DNA from: Acidobacteriota bacterium | Lineage (GTDB): Bacteria; Acidobacteriota; Thermoanaerobaculia; Multivoradales; JAHEKO01 | Direction of reading: 5' to 3' | NCBI GenBank assembly: GCA_024638355.1 | Contig: JAHEKO010000045.1 | Coordinates: 1-5,954 of the forward strand | Length of the DNA: 5,954 nt | Program-made: the position numbers and the translations under genes | Notes under the pieces: generated by a model | Told to the model about the DNA's origin: nothing | Database searches by the model: none | Seen by the model: only the letters and a program-made list of their open reading frames with translations | In this document: piece by piece, positions 5,065 to 5,954 of the stretch | Position numbering within the stretch: the stretch's first letter is position 1 | Layout of the letters: the number at the start of each line of letters is the position of its first letter

Positions 5065-5954
5065 ATGACAAGTCCAGAGCCTAGAGTGTCTTCGCGCGGA
5101 GTTCGTTGGGTGTACGCCGTCCTCACGCTGGCGGCCCTGTGCGCCATTCCGGCGTCCGCATGGAGTCAGGCCAGCGCGGAGGCGCCGCGACGCATTCCCA
5201 TCGGCCAGACCGTCGACCCCGCCGCCGAAGCGGCCGCGCGCCGCCAGCAGCAGCTCGGCACGCTCGGCGAGTTCGAGGTCTTTCACGAGTTCACGCTGCG
5301 CGACCGGCAGCCGCAGAGCGGGATCACCTTCGAGCACGAGATCACCGCCGACTCGGCGAAGAGCTACAAGCCGAACCACTACGACCACGGCAACGGCGTC
5401 GCGGTGGCCGACGTCGACGGCGACGGCAGACTCGACCTCTATTTCGTCAGCCAGCTCGGCGGCAACGAGCTCTGGCGCAATCTGGGCGGCGGCCGCTTCG
5501 AGAACATCACCGAAACGGCCGGCGTCGCTCTGGCCGATCGGGTCGGCGCCTCCGCCAGCTTCGCCGACATCGACAACGATGGCGACGCCGACCTCTACGT
5601 CACCACGGTCCGTTTCGGCAACGTCCTCTTCGAGAACGACGGCACGGGCCGATTCCGCGACGTGACCCGCAAGGCGGGGCTCGAGCATGTCGGTCACTCC
5701 TCCGGCGCTCTCTTCTTCGATTACGACCTCGACGGACACCTCGACCTCTTCGTCGCCAACGTCGGCGTCTACACCACCGACGCGGTCGGGCCGGGCGGCT
5801 ACCACGTCGGTTTCGGCTTTCTGCCCGACGGACGCCAGTCGGACGCCTTCAGCGGCCACCTGACGCCGGCGCGCTTCGAACCGAGCCTCCTCTACCGCAA
5901 CCGCGGCGACGGCACTTTCGAGGACGTGACCGAGAAGACCGGGCTGGTCGACAC
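5065..5954 (+). CDS. Secreted CRTAC1-family FG-GAP/VCBS repeat protein (3' end outside the window)
   Basis: The frame opens at ATG 5065 behind a strong ribosome binding site and runs off the window with no stop, giving 296 visible residues. Residues about 12-36 are a Sec-type signal ('RGVRWVYAVLTLAALCAIPA', likely cleavage near 'SAWSQA'). A linker rich in Ala, Gln and Arg (about 50-64) precedes the mature fold. Three calcium loops are visible: 'DVDGDGRLDLYFV' (116-128), 'DIDNDGDADLYVT' (168-180) and 'DYDLDGHLDLFVA' (219-231). Each is followed by strands such as 'ELWRNLGGGRFENIT', 'VLFENDGTGRFRDVT' and 'LLYRNRGDGTFEDVT', the FG-GAP/VCBS propeller pattern. The order 'F.H...Y...GNGVAVADVDGDG' parallels the start of the divergent minus-strand protein, so the two are paralogues. 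The insertion after loop 3 (about 232-272) is longer than in the paralogue and has no Cys. A C-terminal ASPIC/UnbV domain is expected beyond the window but not seen. A Ca-dependent extracellular binding role is inferred from the family. Confidence 0.9.
   Translation, partial: MTSPEPRVSSRGVRWVYAVLTLAALCAIPASAWSQASAEAPRRIPIGQTVDPAAEAAARRQQQLGTLGEFEVFHEFTLRDRQPQSGITFEHEITADSAKSYKPNHYDHGNGVAVADVDGDGRLDLYFVSQLGGNELWRNLGGGRFENITETAGVALADRVGASASFADIDNDGDADLYVTTVRFGNVLFENDGTGRFRDVTRKAGLEHVGHSSGALFFDYDLDGHLDLFVANVGVYTTDAVGPGGYHVGFGFLPDGRQSDAFSGHLTPARFEPSLLYRNRGDGTFEDVTEKTGLVD

Noticed and set aside
3779..5068. Long plus-strand open frame (about 429 codons) opposite the minus-strand FG-GAP gene
   Set aside because: It is the antisense image of Asp-rich repeats (GAC/GAT read backwards as GTC/ATC), giving Val/Asp/Glu-rich sequence with no domain. 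It also runs through the intergenic region into the next gene's start.
4915..5859. Long minus-strand open frame (about 314 codons) opposite the second FG-GAP gene
   Set aside because: It has the same antisense artefact composition (Val, Asp, Glu and Ala). The plus strand here has a strong ribosome binding site, signal peptide and clear FG-GAP repeats.

Overview
The window is GC-rich, densely coding bacterial DNA (roughly two thirds G+C by eye, strong G/C at third codon positions). It carries four protein genes, two of them cut by the window edges, and no RNA gene, mobile element or CRISPR array that I can see. The gene content resembles environmental Acidobacteriota, with Planctomycetota- or Verrucomicrobiota-like lineages as alternatives: TPR proteins with carboxypeptidase-regulatory-like domains, sulfatase-like hydrolases fused to TPRs, and FG-GAP/ASPIC (CRTAC1-type) proteins. 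This placement is inferred from gene content and base composition, not from a marker gene.

Layout. Bases 1-1056 (+) hold the 3' part of a protein with a CarboxypepD_reg-like beta domain followed by about seven TPRs. After 24 nt, 1081-3264 (+) encodes a lipoprotein with an alkaline-phosphatase-superfamily ('sulfatase-like') catalytic domain and about eight C-terminal TPRs; the two genes look like one operon. Seven nt later it meets, tail to tail, a minus-strand gene (3272-4918) for a secreted protein of seven FG-GAP/VCBS-type calcium-loop repeats ending in an ASPIC/UnbV domain. A divergent intergenic region of about 146 nt (4919-5064) separates it from a second, clearly related FG-GAP protein (5065 to the window end, +), which is incomplete.

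How the genes may work together. The three proteins whose N-termini are visible all have export signals: one lipoprotein and two Sec-type signals. The locus therefore looks like an envelope or surface module: a membrane-anchored metal-dependent hydrolase or transferase with a protein-docking tail, a TPR partner, and two Ca-binding beta-propeller-like proteins. The joint role is inference; nothing in the sequence fixes a substrate.

Most notable points. The 'sulfatase' has Thr in a T-F-P-S-H motif at the nucleophile position instead of the Cys/Ser needed for formylglycine, which argues for phosphodiesterase or phosphotransferase-type chemistry rather than sulfatase. The two FG-GAP genes form a divergent paralogous pair. 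The minus-strand member may be transcribed leaderless. A perfect 7-bp inverted repeat lies in the divergent intergenic region.
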